From NCBI GenBank assembly GCA_004293385.1, contig RDYO01000017.1, positions 1-16,693 on the forward strand: a DNA stretch of 16,693 nt, given 5' to 3'. The notes under the pieces are model-generated. The model was not told the DNA's origin and ran no database searches. It was given only the letters and a program-made list of their open reading frames with translations. Source of the DNA: Verrucomicrobiota bacterium. GTDB lineage: Bacteria; Verrucomicrobiota; Verrucomicrobiia; Opitutales; UBA953. Position numbers and translations under genes: made by a program. Shown here piece by piece: positions 15,937 through 16,693 of the stretch (the stretch's first letter is position 1; each line of letters opens with the position of its first letter).

Positions 15937-16693
15937 TTAGGCGTCCTCGATGGGGCGTTCGACTTCGGTCGGGGCTTCGTAATCGATGCCGGCGAGGCCG
16001 AACCCGAAGTTCTTCATGAAGTCGGTCTGGTAGCCGGCGAAGTCGGCGTGGGCGTCGAAGGTCTCCGTCGTGACGTGCGGCCAGGCGTCGAAGACGGCCT
16101 TCTGGACGTCCGCCGACATTTCCCAGTCATCGATGCGGACGCGTCCGTTCTCGTCGAAGTCGAGGGCGTTTCCGTTGTACATCTGCTTCTCGAAGAGGCG
16201 CTGGATCTGCTCGATGCAGCCTTCGTGCGTGCCCTTCGCCTTCATGATCTTGAACAGCAGGGAGACGTAGAGGGGGACGACGGGGATGGCGGAGCTGGCC
16301 TGCGTGACGACGGCCTTGTTCACCGAGACGAAGGCCCGGCCGCGGTGCAGCTTCATGAGGGCGTCGATCTTGCGGCCGGCGCGCTCGAGGTCCTCCTTGG
16401 CCTTGCCGATGGTGCCGTCCTTGTAGATCGGCCAGGTGACCTGGGGTCCGATGTAGGAGTACGCGACGGTCTGGCAGCCTTCCTTGAGGACGCCGGCGCC
16501 GTCGAGCGCATTCATCCAGAGTTCCCAGTCCTCGCCGCCCATGACCTTCACCGTCTGGGCGATGTCGTCCGCGGAGGCGGTCTCGAGGGTCACGTCGTTC
16601 ACCACCTTCTTGTCGGTGTCGAGGTTCTTGGCGTGGAAGGGCGCGCCGGTCGGCTTGAGGACGGACTTGTAGGTGACGCCGTCGGGCGCCGTG
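15937..16693 (-). CDS. fabV: Enoyl-[acyl-carrier-protein] reductase / trans-2-enoyl-CoA reductase FabV, C-terminal part
   Basis: The frame is open to the right edge, giving the last 251 residues of a protein normally about 400 long; the N-terminal NADH-binding part and start lie outside. FabV catalyses the last reduction step of fatty-acid elongation and is the triclosan-tolerant type. The FabV/TER active-site pattern Y-x8-K is present as YKDGTIGKAK in VTWPIYKDGTIGKAKEDL, with ASSAIPVVPLYVSLLFKIMK, HEGCIEQIQRLF and RIDDWEMSADVQ following, all typical of the family. It ends at TAA 15937-15939, directly abutting the parA GTG start, so fabV, parA and the oxygenase-like gene form one coupled unit. 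Whether it prefers ACP or CoA substrates cannot be read from this fragment. Confidence 0.95.
   Translation of the reverse strand, partial: TAPDGVTYKSVLKPTGAPFHAKNLDTDKKVVNDVTLETASADDIAQTVKVMGGEDWELWMNALDGAGVLKEGCQTVAYSYIGPQVTWPIYKDGTIGKAKEDLERAGRKIDALMKLHRGRAFVSVNKAVVTQASSAIPVVPLYVSLLFKIMKAKGTHEGCIEQIQRLFEKQMYNGNALDFDENGRVRIDDWEMSADVQKAVFDAWPHVTTETFDAHADFAGYQTDFMKNFGFGLAGIDYEAPTEVERPIEDA
15944..15948 (-). promoter_or_regulatory. Ribosome binding site of parA, inside fabV
   Basis: GAGGA lies seven bases before the GTG start of parA and is encoded within the last codons of fabV. It supports the GTG choice and is the only good Shine-Dalgarno match I found before a start in this window. Confidence 0.6.

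Overview
The window is GC-rich, almost fully coding bacterial chromosome with no mobile element, RNA gene or CRISPR array that I can see. I infer a member of the PVC group, most likely Verrucomicrobiota (Opitutae-like). The basis is the gene mix: McsB-type arginine kinase, FabV enoyl reductase, a secreted NHL-type propeller and Sel1 repeats in a high-GC genome. This is a judgement from composition and families, not a measured phylogeny.

Layout from left to right: the 3' end of mcsB (+) meets the minus-strand operon nusA-infB-rbfA tail to tail. That operon starts at a divergent region (4342-4526) shared with ettA (+). On the nusA side this region holds a TTGACA-type promoter, a strong intrinsic terminator inside the leader, and one copy of a GC palindrome whose second copy lies on the ettA side. 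ettA overlaps the 3' end of malQ, the last gene of a minus-strand run read as Sel1-repeat protein, 97-aa conserved protein, mfd, SurA-like peptidyl-prolyl isomerase, malQ. That run diverges at 13308-13422 from a secreted beta-propeller protein (+). The propeller gene ends one base from the stop of a minus-strand set read as fabV (5' end outside the window), parA, and a small protein with a 2-oxoglutarate-oxygenase-like HxD...H...R pattern.

Functional themes: transcription and translation factors (NusA, IF-2, RbfA, EttA), transcription-coupled repair (Mfd), envelope protein folding (SurA-like), glucan metabolism (MalQ), fatty-acid synthesis (FabV), DNA or cargo positioning (ParA) and protein arginine phosphorylation (McsB).

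The most interesting points are the attenuator-like terminator just after the nusA promoter; the paired palindromes in the nusA/ettA divergent region; three convergent gene pairs with no intergenic space and no visible terminator; start codons preceded by C/T-rich rather than Shine-Dalgarno sequence; and the oxygenase-like gene translationally coupled to a parA that has no adjacent parB. I found no clearly new multi-gene defence or mobile system.
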